This document shows, piece after piece, positions 25,958 to 33,832 of a DNA stretch of 64,000 nucleotides (position 1 is the first letter of the stretch; each line of letters opens with the position of its first letter). Below the pieces are notes generated by a model. It was not told where the DNA came from. It saw only the letters and a list, made by a program, of their open reading frames with translations, and ran no database searches. Origin of the DNA: Kushneria phyllosphaerae (GTDB taxonomy: Bacteria; Pseudomonadota; Gammaproteobacteria; Pseudomonadales; Halomonadaceae); contig NZ_ONZI01000001.1 of the NCBI RefSeq assembly GCF_900312995.1, forward strand, positions 248,001 through 312,000, in the 5' to 3' direction. The position numbers and the translations under genes are program-made.

Positions 25958-26209
25958 TCAGGCGGAGACGCGTTGTCCGATCTGCTGATCGTTGATGGGG
26001 CGGCTCTCGCGGGCCATCATGAGTGTCAGCGTTCTGGACTTGTTCAGCGTCTGCATGGCGAAAGAAGGAGAATGCAGATCATTCCAGTGACCTACCGTAT
26101 CCAGAAATTCGCCACACTCGGAGCAGGTAATCTCATCCCACTCCTTGCAGGCATCCATCGGCGTATGCTGGTCGTGACCACAGCGCGTGCAGGAGATGTA
26201 TTGTGTCAT
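25958..26209 (-). CDS. Small zinc-ribbon protein downstream of the GGA-hairpin leader
   Basis: An 83-residue protein with two cysteine pairs, ISCTRCGHDQ at the N-terminus and ITCSECGEFLDT at about 28-39, forming a probable zinc ribbon, followed by a tail without clear structure. Function unknown; not assigned to a named family. AGGGAAGGA about nine bases before the ATG is an apparent ribosome-binding site, and is itself a GGA-rich sequence that a CsrA-type protein could block. The upstream 200 bp encode a run of GGA stem-loops on the same strand, and a terminator follows 28 bp after the stop. Confidence 0.72.
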   Translation of the reverse strand: MTQYISCTRCGHDQHTPMDACKEWDEITCSECGEFLDTVGHWNDLHSPSFAMQTLNKSRTLTLMMARESRPINDQQIGQRVSA

Positions 26210-26220
26210 GGCTTGTGTCC

Positions 26221-26400
26221 TTCCCTGGTGGTGTTACCGCCCTTCCTGGGCGATATGTCTGGCTATCCTTGCCTTTGGCCATCCTGGCCGATGTCTGCGG
26301 CAGTCCCTGCCGTGGCGTTCCTCGCCATTCGGGTCGACGTCCCTGTCGATCCCGGGTCAGCGTCCCTGCTGACCGTGTAGACACACTTTGTCATAGCGCC
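26221..26400 (-). ncRNA. Candidate CsrA/RsmA-binding RNA: seven consecutive GGA stem-loops (CsrB/RsmZ-like)
   Basis: Read on the minus strand, short stems follow one another, each presenting GGA in the loop. Hairpins (plus coordinates): 26355-26374 (7-bp stem GGTCAGC, loop AGGGAC), 26334-26349 (stem TCGAC, loop AGGGAC), 26313-26327 (stem TGGCG, loop AGGAA), 26298-26312 (stem CGGCAG, loop GGA), 26277-26289 (stem GGCC, loop AGGAT), 26261-26273 (3-bp stem, loop AAGGATA) and 26238-26252 (stem CGCCC, loop AGGAA). Single-stranded CGGGA and CCAGGGAA also occur. This is how CsrB/RsmY/RsmZ RNAs sequester CsrA. No terminator lies between it and the zinc-ribbon gene, so it may be a long 5' leader rather than a free RNA; exact ends are unknown. 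Confidence 0.7.
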
Positions 26401-26404
26401 GAGC

Positions 26405-26425
26405 AATGTACAAGCCTTGTACATT
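26405..26425 (-). promoter_or_regulatory. 21-bp palindrome upstream of the GGA-hairpin RNA
   Basis: A perfect inverted repeat with 9-bp arms (AATGTACAA / TTGTACATT) and a 3-bp spacer. An adjoining ATTATAAT could serve as a -10 element. The layout TGTA-N9-TACA resembles the GacA/UvrY box (TGTA-N10-TACA) that drives rsm/csr RNAs, but is one base shorter. A second TTGTACAA is at 26533-26540. The remaining 26430-26579 shows no gene. Confidence 0.5.
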
Positions 26426-26579
26426 ATAATTTTTTGTAACCGTTAAACCCGGGCCATGAAAGCATTTTTCCCGGCTTTTGTATGACATTTCGACGACAGC
26501 GGGCGGCAATTATCGTTCATGTTTATCCCAACTTGTACAACACTGTTTTTCAACCTTGCGCTTCAACGCACGCGCCGGC

Positions 26580-27143
26580 TCAGGCTGGCGTGGAGGGCAA
26601 GGGCCAGCGTCGAAAGGTATCGGGATAATCCAGAACAAGACCCTGATCATCGACGTCCAGCTGCGCCGTAAAGCCGCTGTCGAGACCTTCATAGCGAAAG
26701 CCATGTGGCGACAGGCACGTATAGCGCTGTCGGGCAGCACCAAGGCCTAGTGTCGGCACGGACAGCAGGGCGACCGACAGACTGGCCGAGGCACCCGGGC
26801 TAAGGGCCAGTCGTCGAATGGGCAGCGTATTGGTAAAGGGCGTGGCCGCAATATCAATATCGAGACAGCCGGTCAAAGACGACAGATGTCCCCGCTGTGG
26901 GCACCACCACTGGCCGTGCCCATCGGTTGACAGATGACATTCACGCCCACTGTCCAGCCGCGCTGACAGCCGGCGTATCCGCCAGCCTGGATCAAGGTGC
27001 AGCTGATAGGTCAGCTGAAAGGCAAGGCCGTCATGAATTCCCTCCACGCGACTGTCGGCTTCGATGCCGTCAGTACCGATCTGCAGGATGAGGTGCTCAC
27101 TGCCCTGATGATCCCAACCGGTCCACATCACCTCTCGCCGCAT
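26580..27143 (-). CDS. Putative glycolipid-binding family protein (DUF1089/PF06475-like)
   Basis: 187 residues from ATG 27143, which follows GGGGAGAG. It opens MRREVMWTGWDHQGSEHL, the typical start of this family, and continues with beta-rich segments (FQLTYQLHLDPGWRIRRL, LTGCLDIDIAATPFTNTLPI, GFRYEGLDSGFTAQLDVDD). The family name derives from structural similarity to lipoprotein-localisation folds; no function is proven. It lies 46 bp downstream of cdd on the same strand. Confidence 0.78.
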   Translation of the reverse strand: MRREVMWTGWDHQGSEHLILQIGTDGIEADSRVEGIHDGLAFQLTYQLHLDPGWRIRRLSARLDSGRECHLSTDGHGQWWCPQRGHLSSLTGCLDIDIAATPFTNTLPIRRLALSPGASASLSVALLSVPTLGLGAARQRYTCLSPHGFRYEGLDSGFTAQLDVDDQGLVLDYPDTFRRWPLPSTPA

Positions 27144-27189
27144 GCTGACTCTCCCCTTTTGACTCGCCTTGCACCCTGACTGGATCGCC

Positions 27190-27618
27190 TTACGCCATCT
27201 TCGAGGGCTTACCAAGATTTTCCGGCCCGAAGGAGTCCGGTAGCAGGGTGTTCATGGTGTAGCGCTTGAGGGGCAGGCCCTGGCCGTTGACCACCACGAT
27301 CTCGGTATCGGGGGCGGCGAACTCGCGAATGCGCTGACGACAGTCACCGCAAGGGGTGCAGAGTTCGTCTCCCGGCCCGATGACATGAATGCTTTTTATC
27401 TCGCGCTCACCGTGGGCCACCATGGCCGCGATCGCGCCGGCTTCGGCACAAAGGCCCTTGTAGTTGGCACTTTCGACATTGCAGCCGGTATAGACGGTCC
27501 CGCTGTCGCTGATCAGCAGCGCGCCGACCGGATGGTTCGAATAGGGCGCATAGGCATTGTCGCGCACGGCAACAAGCTGTTGGCGAAGGCTTTCGGGAAG
27601 GGGCGCAAGCTCGGTCAT
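27190..27618 (-). CDS. cdd: Cytidine deaminase
   Basis: A 142-residue homotetrameric-type cytidine deaminase with the catalytic CAEAGAIAAM (Cys-Ala-Glu) and the zinc motif TPCGDCRQRIREF, plus YAPYSNHPVGALL near the start. It converts cytidine and deoxycytidine to uridine and deoxyuridine in pyrimidine salvage. GGAG lies just before the ATG at 27618. Length fits the short Cdd class rather than the 294-residue E. coli form. Confidence 0.94.
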   Translation of the reverse strand: MTELAPLPESLRQQLVAVRDNAYAPYSNHPVGALLISDSGTVYTGCNVESANYKGLCAEAGAIAAMVAHGEREIKSIHVIGPGDELCTPCGDCRQRIREFAAPDTEIVVVNGQGLPLKRYTMNTLLPDSFGPENLGKPSKMA

Positions 27619-27786
27619 GGGGGTCTCCTGATAATGATGATCGATTATTGTCGCAGCCTGCGCGCGCCGACAACAGTCAGGCAGTGTGATACAGGAATTT
27701 ACATTAAATTCTGCTTTTTTAGCGCTGACTCCAGGTAAGATTTCTGTTTCGAGTGTTCAAACGAGTTCTGCAACAGGCAATCGCCC

Positions 27787-28440
27787 ATGACCACCCCATC
27801 ACCGCACTGGCAGATGGCCGTCGACCTTGAGCGCTGTATCGGCTGCCATGCCTGCTCGGTCGCCTGCAAGGTCGAAAATGATATCGAGCTGGGCGTATTT
27901 CGCACCCGGGTGCTCTATCACGATCACGGCGCCTTCCCCGAGACCCGGCGCAGCTTTTTACCCACCCTGTGCATGCAGTGTGCTGATGCCCCCTGCATGA
28001 CGGCCTGCCCTTCAGGGGCGATCAGCCGCCAGGAGGACGGCATCGTACGCATCGCCCCTGACACCTGCGATAAATGGGAATCCTGCATCAAGACCTGTCC
28101 CTACGGCGCGCTGCATATCGATCCGGTGCAAAAAATTGCCGACAAGTGTGATTTCTGCAGCCATCGTCTTGAACAGTCGATGGCCCCGGCCTGCGTGGAA
28201 GCCTGCCCGGCAGACGTGTTGATCTTTGGCGACATCAACGATGACCAGAGCCCGGTGTCGCGCTTTTACCAACGCCATGGCAGCGAACTCAAGGGCCTGC
28301 GGGTCGAGCGCGGCACCCGCCCGCAGGTGTGCTATCGCGGCGTGGGCACGGTGGTACCGCAGGCAGCCGTGGACAAGCTGCCCGACGGCCGGGCGCATGA
28401 CCCGGTCGATTACGAAATCGATCAGTGGGCCAGCCGCTGA
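27787..28440 (+). CDS. Four-cluster Fe-S electron-transfer subunit of a molybdopterin oxidoreductase
   Basis: A 217-residue DmsB/NrfC/NarH-type ferredoxin subunit. Four Cys groups are visible: C17-C20-C23-C27, C62-C65-C70-C74, C94-W97-C100-C104, and C121-C124-C136-C140. The third group has Trp97 where a Cys is expected (CDKWESCIKTC), as in NarH, so this centre is probably [3Fe-4S]. There is no signal peptide; such subunits are usually carried across with the Tat-exported catalytic partner, encoded 49 bp downstream. It would wire electrons between the molybdenum site and a quinone-reactive or periplasmic partner, but none is encoded nearby. Confidence 0.87.
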   Translation: MTTPSPHWQMAVDLERCIGCHACSVACKVENDIELGVFRTRVLYHDHGAFPETRRSFLPTLCMQCADAPCMTACPSGAISRQEDGIVRIAPDTCDKWESCIKTCPYGALHIDPVQKIADKCDFCSHRLEQSMAPACVEACPADVLIFGDINDDQSPVSRFYQRHGSELKGLRVERGTRPQVCYRGVGTVVPQAAVDKLPDGRAHDPVDYEIDQWASR

Positions 28441-28489
28441 TGCACGCCCCTTTCAGGCTGTCCCCTGCGGCAGATAACACGGCGCTTTC

Positions 28490-31117
28490 ATGAAACGACG
28501 ATCCTTTATCAAGGCCGGCATCGCCGCGCTGGCCGGTCTCAAAAAAGGCGAATACATCTATCTGGGCGTGGGCGGTGCCCTGGGTGCGGCTGCCGTCGGG
28601 GGCGCATTGATGACGCCGTCGCTGACCCGCAAGGTGAAAAATGATTACAGCCGGGCGCGCAGCGTCAAAAGCGTGTGTCTTAACTGCTCAAGCGTGTGCG
28701 GCATCGAGGGGTTTGTCATCGATGACCGGGTGGTAAAAATCCGCGGCAACCCGCAGGACCCCAACATGGGCAGCCACATGACCTGCGCCAAGGGCCAGAG
28801 TGGGCCCACCATCAATGACTATCCCGAACGTCTGGTTTATCCGCTCAAGCGGGCAGGCCGCCGGGGCGAAGGCCTGTGGCAGCGCATCAGCTGGGACGAG
28901 GCCTATGACGAGATTGCCGCGCGCATTCAAAAAAGCATCGATGCCGGCCATCCCGAGCGTGTGGTACTGCACGCCGGCCGTTCGCGCATCAATACCGAGA
29001 TCAAGCGCTTTCTCGGCGCCATCGGCTCACCGGTACAGCTCAACCACCGCTCGCTGTGCTCCTCGAGCAAGCGGGGCGCCAACTATGTGAGCCTTGGCGA
29101 CACCGACTGGGAATCGATCGACGCCGAGCGCTGCCGCTACTTTCTCAACTTTGGCTCCAACTTTTATGAGGCCCATCAGGGCGGGCTGCATCTGGTCAAG
29201 CGGGTGGTGAAGGCCCGCTTTGATCACGGCGCAACGCTGGTCACCTTCGATGTCAGGCTTTCCAATACCGCCGGGCGCAGCGATGAATGGTTCGCGCCCT
29301 TCCCCGGCACCGAAAGCGCCGTGGCGCTGGCCATGGCGCACGTCATCATGCGCGAGGGTGAATTTGACCGGGAGTTTGTCGAACACTTCGTCAATCTCTC
29401 GGCCACCGAGATCACCGACTTTCTGAAGGATTACACCCCCGAGTGGGCCGCGACCGAGTCAGGTCTTGAAGCGTCGGATATCGAGCGGGTAGCGCTGGAC
29501 TTTGCCCGCGCCCGACCGACTGCCGTGGCCTTCACCAACCGCGGCACCGGCTCACACTACAACGGCATGAACGCCGAGCGCGCCGTGGTCATGCTCAACG
29601 CGCTGGTCGGCTCCGTCGGCCGGCCCGGTGGCTACTGCTACGGCATGGAAGAAAAGCTGCGCGCCGAGCGCTATCCGCAGCCCGAGCCCATCCCGCCCAA
29701 ACCTGCTGTCAGGACCGATCTGGAAGATCCGCCGGAGTGGCCGCTGGCCAATCGCTGGCAGAAGATGAAAGTGGGCCAGATGGTGTATGAGTACATCCGT
29801 CAGGGACGTGCCACGGTGGATGTCTATCTCTCCTACACCATCAGCTCGCCCATGAACTGGCCGGAGGGGCGCACCACCACTGTCGGAGTGCTCAAGGATG
29901 AATCCCTGATCCCCTTTCACGTCTGTTCGGATGTGGTCTATTCCGAAATGGCGCACTACGCCGACATGATCCTGCCGGATGCCACCTACCTGGAACGCTG
30001 GGGGCTTGAAACCCGCAGCAGTCCCGAGCTTCGCCACTTCGTGACCCTGCGCCAGCCCATGGTGCCGCCGCCGGGCGAGGCGCGCAGCTACGCCGATGTG
30101 CTGTTTGATATCGGCCGGCGTCTGGGGCCGGAGCAGGCACGCTATTTCGAGTTTGGCGATCACGAAGCCTTCGTGCGCCATCAGTGTCGCCACATCCCCG
30201 CAGGCGATGAAGCCGACAGTTTTGAATGGATGAAACGCCACGGCTCCTTCGTCGATGATGTGCCCAAAAGCTACGAGGTACATCGTCGCCTCCTGAGCGA
30301 GCGGGATCTTTTGGGCGTGCGCATCGATGACGACAGCGGCGTGATCCATCAGCGCGACAACAAGGGACAGGAACAGGCCATCGGACTGATGATCGATGAA
30401 GGCGGTGCGCCGCGTGCCGTCCGCGGGTTCGGCACGCCCTCGCGGCGCTTTGAGATCTACAGCCGTGAAGTGGCCGAGGTGGCCCGGGAGCAGGGCATCC
30501 ACCATGACGGGCTGCCGGGCTATCTGCCGGTGCCGGCGCATGTGGGCCTGCCGGAGGATCGCTTTATCCTGACCAGCTTCAAGTGGAACGTGCACACCCA
30601 GGGACGCACGGCCAATCAGAAATATCTGACCGAGATCGTTCACGACAATCCCATGTGGATCAATCCACACACGGCAGAACGGCTGGGGATTGTCTCGGGC
30701 GATCTGGTCGAGCTGACCACCTATCGCCCGCTCAGCAGCGACCGGGGCGACCGGGCCTTTCGCGGTACCGGCGAGCCGATCGGCAGCCAGCAGGTGCGCG
30801 TGGTGGTGACCGAAGGCATTCATCCACGGGTGGTCGCCATCTCCAACAGCCTGGGCTATGTGGTCTCAGGCCGCGCGGCCATGGCGCGCCAGGGGCCAAG
30901 AGCTCAGGAGGCCGCGCTTGGCCACAAGGCTTACGGCCCGGCGCCCGAACGTGATGACCTGCGCGATCATCTGTGGTGGGACAAGCGCCTGGGCGGCCGC
31001 GGCAACGGTGTTAACGTCAATGCCCTGCAGCCCATCAATCCGGAGCCCCTGATCGGCAATCAGGCCTGGTTTGATACCGTCTGCAGCCTGCGCCGGGTTC
31101 AGGGGCAAAGCGTCTAA
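28490..31117 (+). CDS. Tat-exported molybdopterin oxidoreductase catalytic subunit (PhsA/TtrA/PsrA-like)
   Basis: An 875-residue complex iron-sulfur molybdoenzyme catalytic subunit. MKRRSFIKAG is a twin-arginine signal, followed by a hydrophobic GALGAAAVGGALM. The FS0 cluster motif is C-x2-C-x3-C (VCLNCSSVCG) with a fourth Cys in MTCAKGQ. The likely Mo ligand is the Cys in HRSLCSSSKRG, as in polysulfide, thiosulfate and tetrathionate reductases. Later family segments include YADMILPDATYLERWG and, in the C-terminal guanine-dinucleotide domain, VHTQGRTANQKYL. The substrate cannot be assigned; sulfur oxyanions or arsenate are possibilities. No NrfD-type anchor or dedicated chaperone gene follows, which is unusual. 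Confidence 0.87.
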   Translation: MKRRSFIKAGIAALAGLKKGEYIYLGVGGALGAAAVGGALMTPSLTRKVKNDYSRARSVKSVCLNCSSVCGIEGFVIDDRVVKIRGNPQDPNMGSHMTCAKGQSGPTINDYPERLVYPLKRAGRRGEGLWQRISWDEAYDEIAARIQKSIDAGHPERVVLHAGRSRINTEIKRFLGAIGSPVQLNHRSLCSSSKRGANYVSLGDTDWESIDAERCRYFLNFGSNFYEAHQGGLHLVKRVVKARFDHGATLVTFDVRLSNTAGRSDEWFAPFPGTESAVALAMAHVIMREGEFDREFVEHFVNLSATEITDFLKDYTPEWAATESGLEASDIERVALDFARARPTAVAFTNRGTGSHYNGMNAERAVVMLNALVGSVGRPGGYCYGMEEKLRAERYPQPEPIPPKPAVRTDLEDPPEWPLANRWQKMKVGQMVYEYIRQGRATVDVYLSYTISSPMNWPEGRTTTVGVLKDESLIPFHVCSDVVYSEMAHYADMILPDATYLERWGLETRSSPELRHFVTLRQPMVPPPGEARSYADVLFDIGRRLGPEQARYFEFGDHEAFVRHQCRHIPAGDEADSFEWMKRHGSFVDDVPKSYEVHRRLLSERDLLGVRIDDDSGVIHQRDNKGQEQAIGLMIDEGGAPRAVRGFGTPSRRFEIYSREVAEVAREQGIHHDGLPGYLPVPAHVGLPEDRFILTSFKWNVHTQGRTANQKYLTEIVHDNPMWINPHTAERLGIVSGDLVELTTYRPLSSDRGDRAFRGTGEPIGSQQVRVVVTEGIHPRVVAISNSLGYVVSGRAAMARQGPRAQEAALGHKAYGPAPERDDLRDHLWWDKRLGGRGNGVNVNALQPINPEPLIGNQAWFDTVCSLRRVQGQSV

Positions 31118-31126
31118 CCGAGCTGC

Positions 31127-31152
31127 GGCCAGGGGCGTCGTCCCTGGCCTTT
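31127..31152 (+). terminator. Probable terminator after the molybdoenzyme gene
   Basis: GGCCAGGG-(7 nt)-CCCTGGCC stem followed by TTT, ten bases past the stop codon. The T-tract is short. Confidence 0.65.
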
Positions 31153-31280
31153 CCGGTGACGTATCAGGAACAGGCCATCGGTCGACGCCGGGGCAGGATG
31201 GTGGGGGCCTGATCGTTTCATGACGATTGACGTATCGAAGACATGACAGTGCAGGCGCTGTCGTGAAGGAGACACCCGCC

Positions 31281-32183
31281 ATGGTCGCCACACCCCGCGA
31301 TGCTGCCGCGAGCCATTCACGCGGCCTGCTGCTTGCTACCGTCGGTATTATTGTCCTGAGTTTTGATAGCCTGCTGGTGCGGCTGGCCTCGACCGATGGC
31401 TGGAGCATCGCCTTCTGGCGCGGGGCACTGATGGCCATTGTCATGGGGCTTTTCTACTGCCAGCGCCGGCGGCTGGCCACACTGAACGCCCATCGTGGTG
31501 TCTCACTGGTCTCTGCGGGGCTGCTGGCGGCCATCTCGCTGCTGTTCGTGATGGCGGTAATGCATACCCGCGTGGCCAACGTGGTGGTGATCCTGAGCAC
31601 GGCGCCGCTGTTCGCGGCCATTTTTACCCGCCTGTTTCTGCAGGAGGCGGTCGCGGCAAGAACCTGGATGGCGATAGGCCTTGCCATGCTGGGACTGGTG
31701 ATCGTCTTTGCCGGGTCACTGACCGGTGACGGCCTTCTGGGGGATGTCTACGCCCTTGGTGCCGCCATGGCAGTGGGGGCCAATCTGACGCTGCTGCGAC
31801 GCTACCAGGCACTGGACCGCCTTCCCCTGATTGCCGGCGGCGGCGTGATCACGGCCGTGGTGGCCTGGCCGATGGCCACACCGCTGGCACTGGAGACACA
31901 GAGCTACGCCGTACTGGCGGTCATGGGGCTGATCCAGATGCCGCTGGCCACGGCGCTGATCAACAACGCCACCCGCTATCTGCCCTCCGCCGAGGTGGCG
32001 CTTTTCTATCTGGTCGAGGCGATTCTGGGCACGCTATGGGTCTGGTGGCTGCTCGGCGAGAACCCTCCGAAAGCCACGCTCTACGGCGGGCTGCTGACGC
32101 TGGTCACGCTGCTGGCCAATGGCTGGCTGGGGCTTCGAACGTCACGCAGCCGCCGTGCAGTGGCAGCCTCACAGGCCGGATAA
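31281..32183 (+). CDS. EamA/DMT-family transporter
   Basis: A 300-residue, ten-helix drug/metabolite transporter with two EamA repeats (first helix LLLATVGIIVLSFDSLLVRL; the second repeat begins near LGDVYALGAAMAVGANL). GGAG nine bases before ATG 31281 supports this start over an in-frame codon at 31227. Substrate unknown; relatives export amino acids or metabolites. A stand-alone gene after the molybdoenzyme terminator. Confidence 0.88.
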   Translation: MVATPRDAAASHSRGLLLATVGIIVLSFDSLLVRLASTDGWSIAFWRGALMAIVMGLFYCQRRRLATLNAHRGVSLVSAGLLAAISLLFVMAVMHTRVANVVVILSTAPLFAAIFTRLFLQEAVAARTWMAIGLAMLGLVIVFAGSLTGDGLLGDVYALGAAMAVGANLTLLRRYQALDRLPLIAGGGVITAVVAWPMATPLALETQSYAVLAVMGLIQMPLATALINNATRYLPSAEVALFYLVEAILGTLWVWWLLGENPPKATLYGGLLTLVTLLANGWLGLRTSRSRRAVAASQAG

Positions 32184-32250
32184 CCCGTCAGGGTCAACGA
32201 TCCTTGAAATCCAAGGACCCATAGCCCGTAAAAGCCAGGTGGCCGGGCCG

Positions 32251-33411
32251 TCAGGACGTCAACGCCAGATCGGGTGTCATGGTTGTCTCCGGCGTGCCGA
32301 TATCCCGGCGGCCCTGAAACTGCTCGGGCGTGATGACAGCGTCCACCAGCTGTCGGGCATCCGGCTGCCACAGCACGATATCCCGCGGGCCTCGCGGCAC
32401 AAACTTCAGTGACTTGCGCTTTTGCACCAGCGCCATGGCCGGTACGTCCAGCGCCGCACCAATGTGCAGGGGGCCAGAGTCCGGGCTGATGAGAGTGCGG
32501 GCGTAATGCAGCATGGCGGCAAAGATGCGCAGCGGCCGGGGCCGACAGAGCGCGCCATATTGGCCGTCGGCCATCTGTCGTTCGAGCGTCGAGGCGTGCT
32601 GCAGCTCCTCGGGGCCCATGAACACCACGTAACGCTGACCGGCGGCCTCAAGTGCCCTGATGCTCTCCTGCCAGAAACTCAGCGGCAGACGCTTGTCGAG
32701 ATGCCCCCCCACAAACAGCGCCACAAAGGGGGTTGGGCGGCCGTTATCATCAAAGCCAATGCCGAGCTCTTCGAGCTCGCCTCGTCCGATGCTGCGCTCG
32801 CCATTGCTCAGGATCATCGACGGCCGATCACGACAGGGCACTTCCAGCGCCCGAGCAAACATCTGCGGAATGTCATAGGCATGTGTCTGCTCACCGCTGA
32901 CCTCGATATCAAACCAGTGCTGCCCACGTTTGGCCTTGCCCATGGTGTAGCGGCTCTTGATCGCGCGTACGAAGATCAATCCGGTCAACGAGCTGGGCCC
33001 TGCCTGTACGGCCAGATCATACTTCTCCCGACGCAGATGCCGGATCATGGCGGGAAAACGCCACGGCCGCACAATGGCATCCCGCGACAGGGTGAAAACA
33101 CGATCCACGCGCTGATGGCGAAAAAGCGACCGGGTGCTGTCCGTGGCAAGAAGATCGATTCGGGCATCGGGGAAACGCTGTCGAAAGGTCTCGATGACAG
33201 GCGACATGATCAAGGCATTGCCAATGCGATAGTTGGGCCGTACCAGCAGTATCTTCAATGGGCCTTGAAGATTGTTGACGTCAACGGGCTCATTTTTTTG
33301 AAGATATTTCGTGACAAGAAAGGTCACGCCGCGTCGTGCCCTCCTTTCGATACCCTGCGCAAGCGTTTTGAGAATTGTGTTGGTGCGAATCGCTGTTTTC
33401 AGAGACATCAC
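32251..33411 (-). CDS. Glycosyltransferase family 9 (heptosyltransferase-like) protein
   Basis: A 386-residue GT9 protein. An N-terminal basic region (about 1-50) precedes the first Rossmann domain (KILLVRPNYRIGNALIMSPV). The second carries YVVFMGPEELQHA, TLISPDSGPLHIGAALDVPA (the conserved SPDSGPxH motif) and a C-terminal VDAVITPEQF. GT9 enzymes add heptoses or similar sugars to lipopolysaccharide or glycans. It is separate from a larger LPS locus here, so it may decorate a specific envelope polymer. The ATG pair at 33411/33408 are both possible starts. Confidence 0.86.
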   Translation of the reverse strand: MMSLKTAIRTNTILKTLAQGIERRARRGVTFLVTKYLQKNEPVDVNNLQGPLKILLVRPNYRIGNALIMSPVIETFRQRFPDARIDLLATDSTRSLFRHQRVDRVFTLSRDAIVRPWRFPAMIRHLRREKYDLAVQAGPSSLTGLIFVRAIKSRYTMGKAKRGQHWFDIEVSGEQTHAYDIPQMFARALEVPCRDRPSMILSNGERSIGRGELEELGIGFDDNGRPTPFVALFVGGHLDKRLPLSFWQESIRALEAAGQRYVVFMGPEELQHASTLERQMADGQYGALCRPRPLRIFAAMLHYARTLISPDSGPLHIGAALDVPAMALVQKRKSLKFVPRGPRDIVLWQPDARQLVDAVITPEQFQGRRDIGTPETTMTPDLALTS

Positions 33412-33832
33412 ATCACCTGGTCAGGGCATCCATTACGAGACAGCATCTCGCAATCATTAATGGTTTATTAACACATCAGGCTTTCTTTCACTGGCATTAA
33501 AAGACCACAATGTCAGGCCATGGTTCCAGCACTCAAGCGTGTTTTTTCGAAAAATAGCGTCTTTTTAATGAAGGCAATATTAAATATTGAAGACTGAGCT
33601 GAGCCTTTATTAAAGGACCATTCATCTCTCTCTTACACAGATTTTTAATAAACAACGTTTTTTAATTCTGGCACCTTTGACGCGCTATTATTGCTAAATA
33701 AACCATTACTGTTACAACAATGCAGGGCATGTCATATTTGACCCTGCTTCTGCACGGGCCCAACGTCGACAGGAACACCACTCGACGTCTAGCGCTATGC
33801 TGAGGACATCACCACAATATGGGGGACGAATT
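33412..33832. other. AT-rich intergenic region between divergent genes
   Basis: About 420 bp, clearly richer in A/T than the genes around it (for example around 33530-33720). It separates the GT9 gene from the HAD gene and must hold promoters for both. A few imperfect inverted repeats occur, but no gene, tRNA or convincing operator was found. Confidence 0.5.

Noticed and set aside
26133..26384. Minus-strand 83-codon frame across the GGA hairpins
   Set aside because: It overlaps the zinc-ribbon gene in another frame, has no recognisable protein features, and the sequence is explained better by consecutive RNA stem-loops.
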